64,000 bases of DNA. It comes from Sulfurospirillum arcachonense DSM 9755 (GTDB lineage Bacteria; Campylobacterota; Campylobacteria; Campylobacterales; Sulfurospirillaceae). Location: NCBI RefSeq assembly GCF_000597725.1, contig NZ_JFBL01000003.1, positions 124,001-188,000 of the forward strand, read 5' to 3'. The notes beneath the pieces are model-generated. The model saw only the letters and a program-made list of their open reading frames with translations. It had not been told where the DNA came from and ran no database searches. Below are positions 63,503 to 64,000 of this stretch, piece by piece (positions within the stretch are counted from its first letter, which is position 1; the number at the start of each line of letters is the position of its first letter). A program made the translations under genes and the position numbers.

Positions 63503-63705
63503 ATCAAATATTTACTCCAAGAGAAATTAAAATAATGCAAAAAGCAAAGGCTTATGGTATAGGAACTTTAAGTAATGAAGATTTAGCAAAGGAACTTTTT
63601 AATCTTACTTTTTATGTAGATTTGGATAAAAAATATATACAAGAGATACTTAAACTTTATAGTATTTTTGATAAAACCGTAGAAACTGCTCAAATAAGTT
63701 CATAA
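63478..63705 (+). CDS. Small conserved protein of unknown function
   Basis: A 75-residue, basic, helical protein. No family recognised. A predicted helix-turn (SNEDLAKELFNLTFYVDLDKKYIQEILKL, in parts) might bind nucleic acid, but no wing or motif supports this. The ATG at 63478 is preferred over a TTG at 63472. It overlaps the cupin gene by about 25 bases and ends ahead of a shared terminator. Confidence 0.55.
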   Translation: MYSPKKQINQIFTPREIKIMQKAKAYGIGTLSNEDLAKELFNLTFYVDLDKKYIQEILKLYSIFDKTVETAQISS

Positions 63706-63737
63706 TAGAATTCAGATAAACACTACCTGAATTCTAT
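63705..63737. terminator. Bidirectional terminator
   Basis: ATAGAATTCAG (63705-63715) and CTGAATTCTAT (63727-63737) are perfect 11-bp complements with an 11-base loop, between convergent genes. Confidence 0.75.
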
Positions 63738-63748
63738 AAATCACTTAA

Positions 63749-64000
63749 TTATGAACAACTACCACCACAACAACTTTTTGCAACTGTTGCTTCTTTGATT
63801 GCAGCTAAAGCAGCATCATAGTTAGGCTCTTCAGTAATTTCTGAACAAATTTCTTTGTAAGCTATTTTACCACTTGCATCAAGTATAAAAATTGCTCTAG
63901 CAGTAACACCAGCTAATGGACCATCTGCGAGAAGAACACCATAAGCATTAGCAAAATCTTTATTTCTAAAGTCACTACCTACTGCTAAGTTTTCAATACC
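63749..64000 (-). CDS. tpx: Thiol peroxidase (Tpx), 3' part
   Basis: The 3' 83 codons of a minus-strand gene, cut by the window end. The peptide includes FRNKDFANAYGVLLADGPLAG and TARAIFILDASGKIAYKE, then EEPNYDAALAAI, typical of the C-terminal half of Tpx, an atypical two-Cys peroxiredoxin that reduces peroxides with thioredoxin. The catalytic Cys lies outside the window. Unlike usual Tpx, the sequence ends with an extra SCCGGSCS tail, four residues of which form a CCxxxC pattern. Confidence 0.88.
   Translation of the reverse strand, partial: GIENLAVGSDFRNKDFANAYGVLLADGPLAGVTARAIFILDASGKIAYKEICSEITEEPNYDAALAAIKEATVAKSCCGGSCS

Noticed and set aside
1-64000. CRISPR arrays, insertion sequences, prophage or integron
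   Set aside because: No regularly spaced direct repeats with unique spacers, transposase, integrase or att-like duplications were found; the ACATGT word is irregularly spaced.

Overview
This window is a typical chromosomal segment of a low-GC Campylobacterota (Epsilonproteobacteria), most likely a free-living member of the Sulfurimonas/Arcobacter type. The evidence is the very AT-rich DNA, a desulforubrerythrin, a CiaB-family protein, a cytochrome bc1 operon with a di-heme c-type subunit, Campylobacterota-style two-component systems, and many short genes with TTG/GTG starts. The genus cannot be fixed from the sequence alone. I see no phage, transposon, rRNA operon or CRISPR array. One tRNA gene (tRNA-Phe, minus strand, 38.2 kb) is present.

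Layout: 0-3 kb holds a response regulator, desulforubrerythrin and a membrane diguanylate cyclase. 3-4.3 kb holds a Dnmt2-like cytosine-C5 methyltransferase and a DUF1801 protein. 4.3-19.5 kb is a phosphate-starvation island (pstS-pstC-pstA-pstB, a PhoX phosphatase lipoprotein, phoU-phoB-phoR, and a bifunctional OlsF-like ornithine-lipid synthase), interrupted by a glycosyltransferase, a chemoreceptor, an acyl-CoA thioesterase, an EF-hand-like protein and a tiny tri-heme cytochrome. Five of its promoters carry a shared 16-bp Pho-box-like element. 20-26 kb holds an ADP-ribosylglycohydrolase, a bufferin-type RiPP metallophore operon (peptide, MNIO enzyme, partner protein, DoxX), a histone-H1-like peptide, a small regulator and an OmpR-type two-component system. 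26-33.7 kb holds a degenerate GGDEF-PilZ protein, CiaB, a Cys-rich lipoprotein, an EAL-GGDEF protein and a CLC channel. 33.7-38 kb holds glycine betaine uptake (proVWX) with an amino-acid exporter and a divergent MerR regulator. 38.4-42.7 kb holds a TonB-type receptor / periplasmic protein / diguanylate cyclase cassette and a solute-binding protein. 42.8-51.8 kb holds xth, a thioredoxin-domain DUF255 protein, a double-cubane-type dehydratase-like pair, murD, mraY and gpmI. 51.8-55 kb holds fabG-acpP-fabF-accA. 55-59 kb holds petABC and a Crp/Fnr regulator pair. 59.4-64 kb holds mnmG, ribE, pgeF, a cupin and the 3' part of tpx.

The strongest unexpected signals are: (1) a palindromic word, TTTACATGTAAA, scattered through coding and intergenic DNA far above chance; (2) 11-bp-phased TACTACACA repeats in front of the bufferin operon, one copy of which recurs at the same distance from the -10 box of the nearby two-component operon, linking the two; (3) the Pho-box set; (4) a Dnmt2-type methyltransferase; (5) an apparent AUU start codon for proV; (6) a receptor-periplasmic-cyclase cassette that looks like a trans-envelope c-di-GMP signalling device; and (7) a Crp/Fnr palindrome exactly 41.5 bases upstream of a predicted start site.
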